Assembly (NCBI RefSeq): GCF_003597395.2
Contig: NC_133772.1
Span: 143,304,298-143,368,297 of the forward strand
Source of the DNA: Chelonoidis abingdonii
Lineage: Eukaryota > Chordata > Testudines > Testudinidae
Direction of reading: 5' to 3'
DNA length: 64,000 nt
The notes below the pieces were generated by a model. It was not told the DNA's origin, ran no database searches, and saw only the letters and a list, made by a program, of their open reading frames with translations. Positions 11,728-21,139 of the stretch are shown piece by piece; position 1 is the stretch's first letter; every line of letters starts with the position of its first letter. The position numbers and the translations under genes were made by a program.

Positions 11728-11822
11728 AAGAGGTGCATACACTTCACCTACAGGACATCCATGTGCGAATGAAAAGAGAAACCAGTTTGAATATTCAGTT
11801 CCCCATTGCGCTCAGGTTTGCC
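11728..11822 (+). repeat. dispersed repeat A, copy 2
   Basis: Aligns with 8180-8290 through GTGCATACACTTCACCTACA, GGACATCCATGTGC and AAAAGAGAAAC, then GTTCCCCATTGCGCTCAGG. It is an interspersed repeat of unknown class. Confidence 0.45.
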
Positions 11823-12619
11823 AGACTATGAAGTACGAACAAATAGTGACATTTGCCAGTGTTGCCATTTTCATTTTTGGTCCACAAGATGCATTGGTTC
11901 AATTCAGATCCCAAAATATTATCGGTTATCAGGATTTGCAATGGCTTGTTTCCCAGTCGTTCACTTCTTTGACTTATCAAATATGCAGAAAGGTGATTTT
12001 TTTTAAAAAAAAATAGCTTGATTTTCTTCAAACTCTAAAAACCCAAAGCACTACAATGTTCTGTTGCATTTATTTAATCAGTCAAGCCAGCCGTCACCTA
12101 GGCACTTTCCACCACCAAAACCCACTAATGCATTAACAAAGTATGACATCCCAAATAAAATACTCACAAATAAAACCACTGTTCACTGTGATTACAAAAT
12201 GTAATAGTTAATTGAAAGCTTGAGCAAACAGATAGGCCTAACATGCCATTTGGCAGTTTATTAAGGAGAGCAGAATCCAGAAGCATGAGGCCTCTACTTA
12301 GAAGATCTGGCAAATCTTCAAACCCAGGAGAGGACAGCAAAAAGACCTTCCAGGAAACGTGGTGCAGTGGGATTGCTGAGTTATCCTGCTGTGTTAAGAT
12401 AACATTTCTTTTGATCACTGAAGTGGGAGTCATGGGACTAGACAATCTGATTCATGGCATCAGTGGGGTGCAGAAGAAAGAAAATAGTATATTAATTGGC
12501 ACTGGGATAATAATACCAAAATCACAAAGCAATCACCGTAACTCTGTCCCAAAATAAACAGTATTCTTTCAAGAGTACTCTTGGGCACAGAACCCTTCCA
12601 AACACAAAACAGTTATGTG
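11823..12619. other. unassigned AT-rich sequence
   Basis: No repeat family or exon is recognised. Short ORFs here lack domains. Confidence 0.4.
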
Positions 12620-12805
12620 TACTAGAGAGGACACAGGGAGAGGGGAGGGGGGCAGGGAAAGTGATGTGGAGTTACATGCCCTGCCCCCCCCCACTCAATT
12701 TTCTCCTTGGTTTGTACTGAGCATGGTCACATGGACTGAAGCCCACTGCCCTCATTCTGCCCCCACCGCTATTGGCAGGCATTGGTTGCCTCTGACCTGT
12801 ATGCA
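12620..12805. repeat. dispersed repeat B, copy 1
   Basis: CTTGGTTTGTACTGAGCATG, then CTGAAGCCCACTGCCCTCAT and CTATTGGCAGGCATTGGT, align in order with 27355-27450 (CTTGGCTTGTACTGAGCATG, CTGAAGCCATCCACCCTCAC, CTATCGGGAAGCACCGTTCG). The order and spacing are conserved, so this is a dispersed family. The class is unknown. Confidence 0.5.
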
Positions 12806-13169
12806 TTAACAAGAAGTTTTAAATACAAGTCCATGCGCATCTCTAATTAAACCATAAATTAATGTCATACACTTTTCTGCTTTAAATGCACATACAGAAT
12901 CATTCTAAACATCCAGCAGTTACAAGTATTTTATGGGAAAAATATCTTAATAACATTACTCATATAACAGTATCTTTTAAGAAAACATTTAACCACCAAA
13001 ATAAAAATAGAATACATTAAAAAACTGACAGTCCAGAGGGTACAGTTAAAGTGGTTGTGCTGTGCTGAAATATGCATATGTGTATTTTTTTTATTAAAAA
13101 AATCTCCTAGATTGAGACCTTTTATGCCACACTTCCGTCATGGAGTAGAATTTGACACCTGAAGCATAA
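12806..13169. other. AT-rich sequence, nothing recognised
   Basis: I see no gene and no assignable repeat. Confidence 0.4.
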
Positions 13170-13425
13170 ACCACTGGATTTGTGAGCATTGTCCAGTGGG
13201 CAGAGTTTTGTACTGAGGTTCATAACATGTCTCAACCACTGATCACTTGGGCAAGTCACTTTGGCTATATCTCCTCTCCAGCCTTAATGTCTGTCTTGTT
13301 TGTTTACCTTGTATTCTCTCTGGAGCAGGGAGTGTCTTACTACGGGATCATTTAGTGCCTAGCACAATGGGACATGCACCGATGCAAAAATCAATAATCA
13401 ATGGACGGACTCTAGCAATTCAAAA
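13170..13425 (-). repeat. CORE/MIR-type SINE, antisense
   Basis: Read in reverse it has the same order as the copy at 8310-8570. On the + strand CACTTGGGCAAGTCACTTTG (13245-13264) is the inverse of the MIR-like 'aagtgacttgccca' word, and GTGCCTAGCACAATGGGAC is the inverse of the 'cccattgtgctaggc' core. Confidence 0.55.
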
Positions 13426-14296
13426 ATAAACCAAGTGCATCAACATGAGAGGGAGGGAAAAATCCTAAACCTCTCCTTGTTTGACTTGTCTCAGTCTGTT
13501 AGCTGTTTCAGGAGAGACTGTAACAGTAATTTAATAAATAGTATTAAATTAGATATATCAAATTAGAGTTGCACAAATATTTGCAAAGCCCATGTTTGTG
13601 GTATGCTTGAGGTAATTAACCAAACACTGGAACAAATTCAATCCCTCCCCCACTTCTTTTTGGAGGAAACTAGGAGGAATAAATTATGTACACATACTGT
13701 GGGGGCCTTGTGCTGTCTGGTTGTTTGTTAATAGCTTTGCTTTTCCTTCTGAATATGTATTATTTATGTACGTTAAGAAACAGCACACAACACAAAAGAA
13801 CTTGGCCCTGAGCCCATTCACTCAGAGCAAGGTCACGCTGCAGATTATCTGTTTCATAGCAAACGGTTTTATATGCTAATTAGGTGGGCTGGTAAATGCA
13901 GATTGAAACATCTCACGATTCCTAGCACACAGCAAATGGTGGAATATGACTATTTTAATGCTGTGTTTTGATGAGATTTCATGATGTGTGCGATTTGGAC
14001 CTTGCCTCCTCTTTTCCCCTCAGTTATTACCACGGCTGGTGAAAAACTTCACATCTGAATGAAAACAGGCAACAGGCCTTTTGTTGTGGCCACTTGTTTC
14101 TGTGTTTTTGTCTTGTTTTGTTTTTGTTTTTATTAGAGCAGAATAATTTCATTCTCTTTCTACCTGGCTGGATTTTCCAGGATCAGATATGAACTAGGCA
14201 CAGAGCTGATCAGCTCTCACCTTCTCTGCTGCCCATTGCTGATTGTGCCCCTAACCAGGTGTGGCTAGTTGTAAGCTAAGACCTCCAACCTCAAAT
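13426..14296. other. repeat-poor unassigned sequence
   Basis: No repeat is recognised. The AT-rich tract at 13840-14000, containing ATATGCTAATTAGG, looks unique and could be conserved non-coding DNA. I have no comparative data to say so. Confidence 0.35.
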
Positions 14297-14386
14297 GATC
14301 TAACTACGTCAACTTCAGTTATGTTTTTTCACGTAACTGAAGTTGCGTCACTTAGATCAATTTATTGCGGTAGTGTAGGGCAGGCC
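14297..14386. mobile_element. Harbinger MITE right-end fragment
   Basis: Contains the subterminal inverted repeat AACTTCAGTTA ... TAACTGAAGTT and the terminal GTAGTGTAGGGCAGGCC. These match the right half of the MITE at 10083-10360. The left half is missing. Confidence 0.65.
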
Positions 14387-14389
14387 ATT

Positions 14390-14562
14390 GTCTCTACAAC
14401 CTGTTGGCGAGTCCTTTGTAACACATCAGAGTAAGTTACTTTATCCCACCAGTGGCCACCAAGTATTCTCCACAAGCATCTCTGCTGGCATGCAGTAAGT
14501 TTCCTGTGCTGTGCTTCTAGCATATGCCAATTTTCAGAAACGTGTAACAAAGGAGAATTCAC
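14390..14562 (-). pseudogene. LINE reverse-transcriptase C-terminal fragment
   Basis: A 66-codon open frame reads RCLWRILGGHWWDKVT preceded by LEAQHRKLTACQQ. This is the pattern that follows the RT domain in several non-LTR retrotransposon clades (family form: L-F-RC-RRIL-I-W-D-VT-VL). Nothing upstream of that region is preserved, so catalytic motifs are absent. The clade (RTE-, L2- or R4-like) cannot be settled. It lies between a Harbinger scrap and a Penelope element and is certainly inactive. Confidence 0.55.
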
Positions 14563-14612
14563 AGTGACATTGTATAAACCTAAAAGCTCTCAGCCTAGAC
14601 CAATCCACACAA

Positions 14613-14975
14613 GTGGTCCACTTCCTGGACTCTACTGTGCTAATAAGCGATGGTCACATAAACACCACCCTATACCGGAAACCCACTGATCGCTATACTT
14701 ACCTACATGCCTCCAGCTTCCATCCCGGACACATGACACGATCCATTGTCTACAGCCAAGCCCTAAGATACAACCACATTTGCTCCAGTCCCTCAGACAG
14801 AGACAAACACCTACAAGATCTCTATCAAGCATTCTTAAAACTACAAAACTCACCTGGGGAAGTGAGGAAACAGATTGACAGAGCAAGATGGGTACCTAGA
14901 AGTCACCTACTACAGGACAGGCCCAGTAAGGAAAATAACAGAACACCACTGGCCATCACGTACAGCCCCAGCTAA
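14613..14975 (+). pseudogene. Penelope RT C-terminal region
   Basis: The 120-codon frame includes FLDSTVLISDGHI and TLYRKPTDRYTYLHASSFHP, the conserved stretch after the palm of Penelope RTs (FLDLTI...TLYRKPTD...LH..SFHP). It continues with SIVYSQALRYNHICSSPSDR. RT copies element RNA into DNA at chromatin ends or nicks. The catalytic aspartate motif lies upstream in intact elements and is absent here. The frame closes at 14975, where family members continue through the linker to the endonuclease, so it is broken. Confidence 0.8.
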
Positions 14976-15017
14976 AACCTCTCCTGTGCATCAACAATCT
15001 ACAACCTATCCTGGAAA

Positions 15018-15245
15018 ATGATCCCAGCACTCTCATGGGCCTTGGGAGACATTCCAATTCTAGCTTACAGACAGCCCCCCAACCTGAAGCAATACTCACC
15101 GCACCACAGAAATACTAACCCAGGAACCAAACCCTATAACAAACCCCATTGCCTTCTNCTCTCACAGATCTTGGGAGACAGGCCAGTCCTCGCTTACAGA
15201 CAGCCCTCCAGCCTGAAGCAATACTCATCAACAACCACACACCAC
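15018..15245 (+). repeat. partial tandem duplication in Penelope linker
   Basis: CTTGGGAGACATTCCAATTC with TAGCTTACAGACAGCCCCCC (about 15043-15082) is repeated as CTTGGGAGACAGGCCAGTCC with TCGCTTACAGACAGCCCTCC (about 15170-15209). Both lead into CTGAAGCAATACTCA. In the protein the ILAYRQPPNLKQ-type motif appears twice (ILAYRQPPNLKQ and VLAYRQPSSLKQ). The single N of the window, at 15158, lies at the junction. Confidence 0.75.
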
Positions 15246-15518
15246 CAGGGCTGGCTCCAGGCCCCCACGCGCCAAGAGCGTGCTTGGGGCAGTATGCCAC
15301 GGGGGGCGCTCTGCCGGTTGCCAGGAGGGCGGCAGGCGGCTCCAGTGGACCTCTAGCGGGCGTGCCTGTGGAGGGTCCGCTGGTCCCGTAGCTCCGGTGA
15401 AGCATCCGCAGGCACGTCTGCGGGAGGTCCACCGGAGCCGCAGGACCGGCGAGTGGCAGAGCGCCCCCCACGGCGTGCCGCTGTGCTTGGGGCGGCAAAA
15501 TGGCTAGACCCGGCCATG
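15246..15518. mobile_element. non-autonomous hAT element in Penelope linker, 273 bp
   Basis: It starts CAGGGCTGGCTCCAGG and ends CTAGACCCGGCCATG, an imperfect inverted repeat. The flanks are CACACCAC at 15238-15245 and CACACCAC at 15519-15526, a perfect 8-bp duplication. Removing the insert plus one duplication rejoins the Penelope linker. ORFs of 112 and 158 codons crossing this segment are artefacts of the insertion. Confidence 0.9.
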
Positions 15519-15540
15519 CACACCACACAACAAAAACACT

Positions 15541-15980
15541 AACCCAGGAATCTATCCTTGCAACAAAGCCCGATGCCAACTCTGTCCACATCTTTATTCA
15601 AGTGACATCATCATAGGATCTAATCACATCAGCCACGCCATCAGGGGCTCATTCACTGCACATCTACCAATGTGATACATGCCATCATGTGTCAGCAATG
15701 CCCCTCTGCTATGTACATTGGCCAAACCAGACAGTCTCTACGCAAAAGTATAAATGGTCACAAATCTGACATCAGGAATCATAACATTCAAAAACCAGTA
15801 GAACATTTCAACCTCTCTGGCCACTCAGTAACAGACCTGAAGGTGGCACTTTTGCAACAGAAAGACCTCAAAAACAGACTCCAAAGAGAGACTGCTGAGC
15901 TTCAATTGATTTGCAAATTAGATGCCATTAACAATGGCTTGAACAGAGACTGGGAATGGCTGAATCATTACACTACTTGA
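15541..15980 (+). pseudogene. Penelope GIY-YIG endonuclease
   Basis: The open part (15672-15980, 102 codons from the first Met) reads MCQQCPSAMYIGQTRQSLRK then SINGHKSDIRNH. It contains the CxxC pair, a YIG core, the GHK stretch and the trailing RETAELQLICKLDAINNGLN that marks Penelope endonucleases. This enzyme nicks target DNA to start element integration. The family usually has R-INGHK where this copy has S-INGHK, so a commonly conserved arginine is lost. A one-base frameshift near 15655 separates it from upstream sequence (NHISHAIRGSFT). It ends at a stop at 15978-15980. Confidence 0.85.
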
Positions 15981-16123
15981 ATCTATTTCCTTATGATAAC
16001 TATCCTTATACCTCTTGTTAACTGTCTGTAATTGACCATCTTGATTATCACTACAAAAGTTTTTTTCCTCCTGATAACAGATCATCTTAAGTAATTAGCC
16101 TCTCAGAGCTGGTATGGCATCTT

Positions 16124-16160
16124 ATCTCTCTCTCCCTCTCTCTCTCTCTTTCTATACAGA
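16124..16160. repeat. (CT)n-type microsatellite
   Basis: An interrupted CT run lies in the Penelope 3' region, just before the nested hAT element. Confidence 0.8.
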
Positions 16161-16174
16161 GAAGATGCCATACC

Positions 16175-16583
16175 CAGAAGCGGCGCCAGGGTTTCTGACG
16201 CCCCAGGCGGACGGCTGTTTCACCGCCCCCCACAGGTCCAGTGGAGCTGCCGCAGTCATGTCGGCAGACGGTGCGCTGGTCTAAAGGCTCCAGTAGACCT
16301 GCTGCCGGCCTGACTGCGGTAGGTCCGCCGGAGCCTTTAGACCAGCGCACTATCCGCCGACATGACTGCGGTAGGTCCACCGGAGCCTTTAGACCAGCGC
16401 ACCGTCTGCCGACATGACTGTGGCAGCTCCGCCGGACCTTCACAGCAGCGGACCGTCCGCCGGCATCACTGCGGTAGGTCCCCCGGACCCACATGCCACA
16501 CCCCTGGCAAAATAGCGCCCCACCCCCAAATTCTGGCACCCTAGGCCATTGCCTAGGTCGCCTAAATGGTAGCGCCGGCCCTG
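16175..16583. mobile_element. non-autonomous hAT element in Penelope 3' region, 409 bp
   Basis: The ends are CAGAAGCGGCGCCAGGGTTT and AAATGGTAGCGCCGGCCCTG, an imperfect inverted repeat. The flanks GCCATACC (16167-16174) and ACAATACC (16584-16591) match at 6 of 8 positions. The interior is a series of inverted and direct copies of a CGACATGACTGCGGTAGGTC-type unit (for example 16357-16376 and about 16413-16427). It encodes no transposase. Confidence 0.8.
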
Positions 16584-16591
16584 ACAATACC

Positions 16592-16616
16592 AGTATATAT
16601 ATATATACACATACAC
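16592..16616. repeat. (TA)n/(CA)n microsatellite
   Basis: A TATATATATATATA run followed by CACATACAC, directly after the hAT insertion in the Penelope tail. Confidence 0.7.
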
Positions 16617-16730
16617 TCGTCTCATATGTTCCATTCTATGCATCTGATGAAGTGGGCTGTAGCCCATGAAAGCTAATGCTGAAATAAATGCGTTAGTCTC
16701 TACAGTGCCACAAGTACTCCTGTTCTTTTC

Positions 16731-18224
16731 ACTTTGAGCTGTAACAGGTAAAGTCTCTGTACCTACGGTGTCTGCAACCTTTCCTTTTCCTGCCAGCCCT
16801 AGTGACCTACCCCTTCCCTTAGCCATGTGTCTGAGTGGGTCTTGGGACCCAGCCTGGCTCTCACCTGTAGAGTCTAACAGCTGCCTAAGAGTTCCAGTGC
16901 ACCTTAGGGATTTGGTGTGTACTCCAGCACTGAGCAGCTGTCATAATTGCATGTGCATTCATGGGGCACTGTGCAAGCAGCAGGCAGATGGGCCCTTATG
17001 ATTCACACCTCCCTGGCCAGTAACCTTGGCTATTGCTTTATGCCTCAGAATGAAAACACGGCCCTTAAAAAAAAAAAAGCACCATGTGCATCAGAAAGCA
17101 GCTGCAGGGCATTGAGAACATAGTGCATTCTCCCTTGCTGTGCCCATTTTGCTGACTCTTTATGGGCCCCAACGTGGTTCAAGACTTCAGTAGTACAACG
17201 GAGCAGCTCTCCCAGCTCCCTACTTGCCAAGGTGCATGCTGCAGAGGGACTGCCCCACTCTATGCAGCAACAACGGCCATGCTCCTCTGTCAGAATGGCC
17301 CTGCCAGCCGCAAGACTGGAGGCTACTGAGCCGGGGACACAAATCAGAGTGGGGGACACATGCGAATGGGAAGCTGGCGAAGGCAGAGCTGAGCAGCTGC
17401 CTGGCTTCGAGTTCCTAAAGGGCTCAGAGAGCAGAGAGGACGGATACTGCGGAACATCTAGCACGGCGCTCACCACAAATATGGTCAATTCTGACTTTCT
17501 TCCAAACGTTGCCAGGTGAGCAATTTGCTGTGCGCGTCTCCGGTCTAGTCAATCCTGCTGCAGACAGCTATGGTGGCGCTGGCCTGTTTTTCCACAACGT
17601 CGTTCCGCTTCACCGAGCAGGAGGAGGGAAGCGCCACATGTGACTCTCAAGGGCTTGCAGTCCATGCCCTGACGCTGTGTGCTGAATACAAACAGTGGAA
17701 TGGCAGGGCCTTCTCTGGAAAGCCATGGTTGTGGGCAGGGATAAACAGACAAACAGTTCCTTTCAGACAGAAGTGGAGAAGAAAAGAAGTAAAGGGACAG
17801 GAGAAGACATAGGTTACCATAGCAACTAGCACCACTTTCATTAGTGAAAGTAAGGAAAGAATCAAAGATAAGAAAGTAATCAAACCAGCTTAAAGAATAT
17901 GAAAAAATAGAAATTGTTTATGAATTATATATAAGCTCGCAGAGCCATCATGAATCAATTCAAGAGAAAATAGATATGTTGAATACATTTTAAGGAAATG
18001 GAAAATATATTTGAATTCAGTCCCTTCACTATAAATTATGGCTATTTTATTTAGAATTACTGGTCTGCTTGGGAAATAGCACAGCAAGGGAACTGAATTA
18101 ATAAACATCCAAATATCTAAATATTCTTGTGCCCCTCTGGCATGGAATGAATGGCAGACATTCCTGGAGAACAGGGAGGGTCAACTTGCATTTTCACTGT
18201 GGTTCTTTTTTCTCATGATGCACA
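16731..18224. other. repeat-poor stretch with a local CpG cluster
   Basis: No transposon is recognised. By eye, 17450-17680 has many CpG dinucleotides (AACGTCGTTCCGC, TGCGCGTCTCCGG and others), unlike its AT-rich neighbours. A 147-codon ORF on the minus strand (17045-17488) has no domain I recognise and is overlapped by ORFs in other frames. This could be a regulatory region or decayed repeat sequence. Confidence 0.4.
17813..17826. promoter_or_regulatory. RFX X-box-like site
   Basis: GTTACCATAGCAAC fits the near-palindromic RFX X-box form (GTTRCCATRGYAAC). It lies just downstream of the CpG cluster. Binding is inferred from the motif only; a single 14-bp match can occur by chance in a genome. 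Confidence 0.35.
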
Positions 18225-18377
18225 ACCGGGAAAGATTCAATTAAACTGAAAGGTGGCAAATTCAAAACTGATCAAAGGAAATCTTGCCTCACACGATGCA
18301 CAGTTAGCTTGTGGAACGCATTACCACAAGACATTGAGATGAAAAGTTTTAAAAAAAAGATTGTCCATTTATATGGC
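18225..18377 (+). mobile_element. CR1 LINE fragment (3' part)
   Basis: GGTGGCAAATTCAAAACTGATC, AAAGGAAATC, GCTTGTGGAACGCATTACCA and ATTTATATGG occur in the order of the CR1 region just upstream of the 3' end (family protein pattern F-TDKR--F-------LWN-LP). It ends where the LTR begins at about 18378. CR1-like words (AAGAACATTT) resume after the LTR at 19641, which suggests the LTR inserted into it. Confidence 0.6.
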
Positions 18378-19641
18378 TGATGACGGAACTGGATTTAGGG
18401 GCAGGCAACCCAGGCAACTGCATGGGGTCCTGGGCTCAGGGTGCTGTTTTTGTGGTTGGTGACAAAAGGGAAAATAGAATCATTATGTTGCATTCTATAT
18501 GATTTCATGAAAATATGCTAATAAGTGTGAATATAATGTAATTGGAATATACTTCATGCAAAATGTCTCTTGTAAGGTATCATTACAAAGCTTATAATCT
18601 ACTGAGTGTGTTCATCCTATTTTTATTAATGTATCATTCTTGTATCTGAAACTAGAAATATGAAATATAACTCTGAGGGCCTATTGTAATTATGCAAAGT
18701 GTGGGTCATTAACAGTGGTTTGGAATTTTGATGGCCTCCATTAACCAGGACAATTGTCTGTAGTTGGCTCTGTTTTACTTGTAAGTCTTCCTGTATGGGT
18801 GTGTGCTGGCAAGAGGGTAATGAAGTCTTAAAGTGACATGTGATCATATTACCTGAACTGGAATCCATCTTTAACCTGGTGCTTTTCCATTTAGAGGGGG
18901 GGGGGGGGAATCCAGAGAGACAAAAGATAAATTTCCTGCCTTGTGAAAAAGATATATAAGTGGGTGGAACAGCACAAATGGAGCGACCATCATGAGGAAT
19001 CCCTTAGCTGCCCCCTGAGCTGGAACAAGGGCTATACTAGGGGAAAGAACTGTGCCCAGGCCTGCAAGGTGTCCAGTTTGTGAAAGAAGCTGATTGAAGC
19101 ATCTCTGAGGGTGAGATTTTATCTCTTCAGTTTTATTACTGTACTAGGCTTAGACTTGCATGTTTTATTTTATTTTGCTTGGTAATTCACTTTGTTCTGT
19201 CTGTTACTACTGGGAACCACTTAAATCCTACTTTCTGTATTTAATAAAATCACTTTTTACTTATTAATTAACCCAGAGTATGTACTAATACCTGGGGGTA
19301 GGGGGTGCAAGCAGCTGTGCATACTTCTCTATCAGTGTTATAGAGGGTGAACAATTTATGAGTTTACCCAATATAAGTTTTATACAGGGTAAAATGGATT
19401 TCTTTGGGGTTTGGACCTCACAGGGAGATGGGCATCTAAGTGTTAAAGACAGGAACACTTAAGTTGCTTTCAGTTAAGTCTGCAGCTTTGGGGCACCTGG
19501 TTCAGACTCTGGGTCGGTGTTGGAGCAGACGGGAGTGTCTGGCTCAACAAGACAGGGTGCTGGCAGGGAAAGCAAGGGCAGAAGTAGTTTTGGCACATCA
19601 GGTGGCAGCCCCAAGGGGTTTCTGTGATCCAATCCATCACA
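18378..19641 (+). mobile_element. solo LTR, about 1.26 kb
   Basis: The block runs from TGATGACGGAACTGG to GATCCAATCCATCACA, with TG...CA and inverted GACGGA/TCCATC ends. It contains a TATA-like GATATATAAG (18951-18960) and AATAAA (19243-19248), in the order expected for an LTR promoter and polyadenylation signal on the + strand. No retroviral gene lies beside it and no partner LTR is present, so it is solitary. I recognise the sequence style as a common turtle LTR. A target-site duplication is not evident, so the ends may be a few bases off. Confidence 0.65.
18896..18908. repeat. G13 homopolymer
   Basis: Thirteen consecutive G inside the LTR. The length is likely to vary and be error-prone in sequencing. 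Confidence 0.9.
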
Positions 19642-19694
19642 AGAACATTTGAAGTAAAACATTTCAGGTATTCTTTTTCAGGTCATTTTTCACT

Positions 19695-20142
19695 AACCTC
19701 CTAGGATGTTCTGGACCTTTATAGAATCTCATGGAACCTACTGGAAAAGTCCTAACAGAACTGTTTATGAACATTCTGAGTGAGAATAAAATAAAGCTTC
19801 ATGACTGCTCTGGCCAAGGCTATGACAACGACGCACACATGAAAGGAAGAAACGGTGGCATCCAGGCAAGGATCATTGTGCTGAATCCAAGAGTTTTCTT
19901 CATGCCTTGTGGCCGCTGTTCCCTCAACCTGGTTGTGTCAGATGCAGCGTCATCGTCTTCATCTCTCTGCATAGTACTGCAAAGGAGATATGTACTGTTT
20001 CCAGCATCAGCTATCAGGTGGAAGATCCTCACAGACAATGTTACAAATCTGACCCTGAAATCACTAAGTGACACTCTCTGAAAAAGCTGCATTGACAGCG
20101 TAAAGCCAGTGAGGTACCAAGTAAATGAGATTTATGACTCCT
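19695..20142 (+). pseudogene. hAT transposase remnant, ZMYM1-like
   Basis: The longest open part (19731-20081) reads MEPTGKVLTELFMNIL, then DCSGQGYDNDAHMKG, then IIVLNPRVFFMPCGRCSLNL, SDAASSSSSL and RRYVLFPAS-RWKIL. This is the central catalytic region of hAT transposases related to the domesticated ZMYM1/DUF4371 proteins (family: RGQGYDN--NMKG...PC-CHSLNL...R-Y-LFS-S--RWK-L). The histidine expected before SLNL is cysteine here. A stop follows DTL, after which SVKPVRYQVNEIYDS continues the homology, and the frame changes before 19731. It is a dead copy. Elements with this kind of transposase often have CAG...CTG ends, so a relative may have moved the CAGGGCCGGC elements in this window; that is inference. 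Confidence 0.75.
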
Positions 20143-20934
20143 CTAGAGGGCAGCGCGTCAGTTAGTTACATGGGTTAATTAGCTACACCCTGACATTTTT
20201 GCAGAGTTCAGAAACAAGTCCCCAAGTCTTAGATTACATCCTTTGTATGCTGCAACAATCAAGAAAAAATTTGCTGTTCTCCAAAAATATGCTAAATAAC
20301 ACTATTAATCATAGAGCTACACAATAATGTTGGCATGCCACACACATTACTTCATAAATAGTGCACAGTTACTTAGCAGCTTCTTTTTTCTCAGGCTGTC
20401 CTTGATGTAAGACGTGTTAGCATTCTTCTCCCCTGCACTGCTAAAGTGCATTAAAATCCTACTTTATAACTAGTATCTCACTCAGATACATAAATCCCAA
20501 GCTCTTAAAAGGAACTTTACAAAGAAGATGCTTTATTTATTAATGCACACATTTATATCAAGTGCCAATCCCTGCAACAACTTACAGCTTTTAATACATA
20601 TACCGGTAAAACAAGGCCAACCACAAAGAGCAGTCAAACCCCACTGCTCTGCTCAGCCAACCCCACAGTCCTACAGACTTCAAAGATCACCTGTCAGGTA
20701 GGAATATGATGTCATTTAAAAAGCCACTTTATGTTAGTCAATGGACCCTGCAGGACAGAAATTCCCCAGTGGATGGCAGGAATTTTCCATGCTTCAGGAT
20801 TTTCCCCCACTAGCAAGACAGGAGTAGCCTCACTGCTTATAAAGTCCTCTTGCCAAGACTTTATAATGTGCCATTCCCTGAAACCCACTGAACTTGGGCT
20901 CCAATGAATCACCTGTGACAGCAAGTACATGAAC
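20143..20934. other. unassigned sequence
   Basis: No gene is visible. A MIR-like scrap is possible near 20520-20600 but too weak to call. Confidence 0.35.
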
Positions 20935-21070
20935 AAAGGGCCAGTCAATGAAACTGGAAAGTGGCCAGTTCAAAATTAATCAAAGGATTTTTTTTCACAC
21001 CACCCACAATCAGTCTGTGGAAATCATTGCCACCAAACTTCATTGAGGCCAAGAGAAAAAATGTCCAGAA
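20935..21070 (+). mobile_element. CR1 LINE fragment
   Basis: GAAACTGGAAAGTGGCCAGT, TCAAAATTAATCAAAGGA, TTTTTTTCACACCACCCAC and GTCTGTGGAAATCATTGCC follow the same CR1 region as 18225-18377. It is diverged. Confidence 0.5.
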
Positions 21071-21139
21071 CACCTAAGTGACTTTCTAATACCCATTCAA
21101 AGTCAATGAAGTGAAGAGTCTAGCTGGGGTTTGTGCCTC

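Larger units (their letters stand above)
14570..16730 (+). mobile_element. Penelope-like retroelement, 5'-truncated and interrupted
   Basis: The element holds, in order, the C-terminal RT/linker region (14613-14975), the inter-domain linker (15018-15590), a GIY-YIG endonuclease (15541-15980) and a 3' untranslated tail. The tail ends near 16730 with CATCTGATGAAGTGGGCTGT, GTTAGTCTCTACAGTGCCAC and AAGTACTCC, words typical of Penelope elements in turtle genomes. The RT palm with its catalytic aspartates is missing, so the copy is 5'-truncated. Two hAT elements split it (15246-15518 and 16175-16583). The linker shows a partial tandem duplication next to an N at 15158. Stops and frameshifts make it inactive. 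Confidence 0.85.

Noticed and set aside
14100..14150. Poly(T)/TTTTG-rich tract as a retroposon tail
   Set aside because: No element body or target duplication could be matched beside it.
15115..15591. 158-codon minus ORF
   Set aside because: It runs against the Penelope element and through the nested hAT insertion and an N.
16087..16587. 166-codon minus ORF
   Set aside because: It lies almost wholly in the hAT element at 16175-16583 and its inverted repeats.
16170..16590. Regularly repeated units that could suggest a CRISPR-like array
   Set aside because: The units are inverted and direct copies within one transposon with hAT ends, in eukaryotic sequence.
17045..17488. 147-codon minus ORF near the CpG cluster
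   Set aside because: No recognisable domain, and competing ORFs on the other strand. Kept only as part of an unassigned region.
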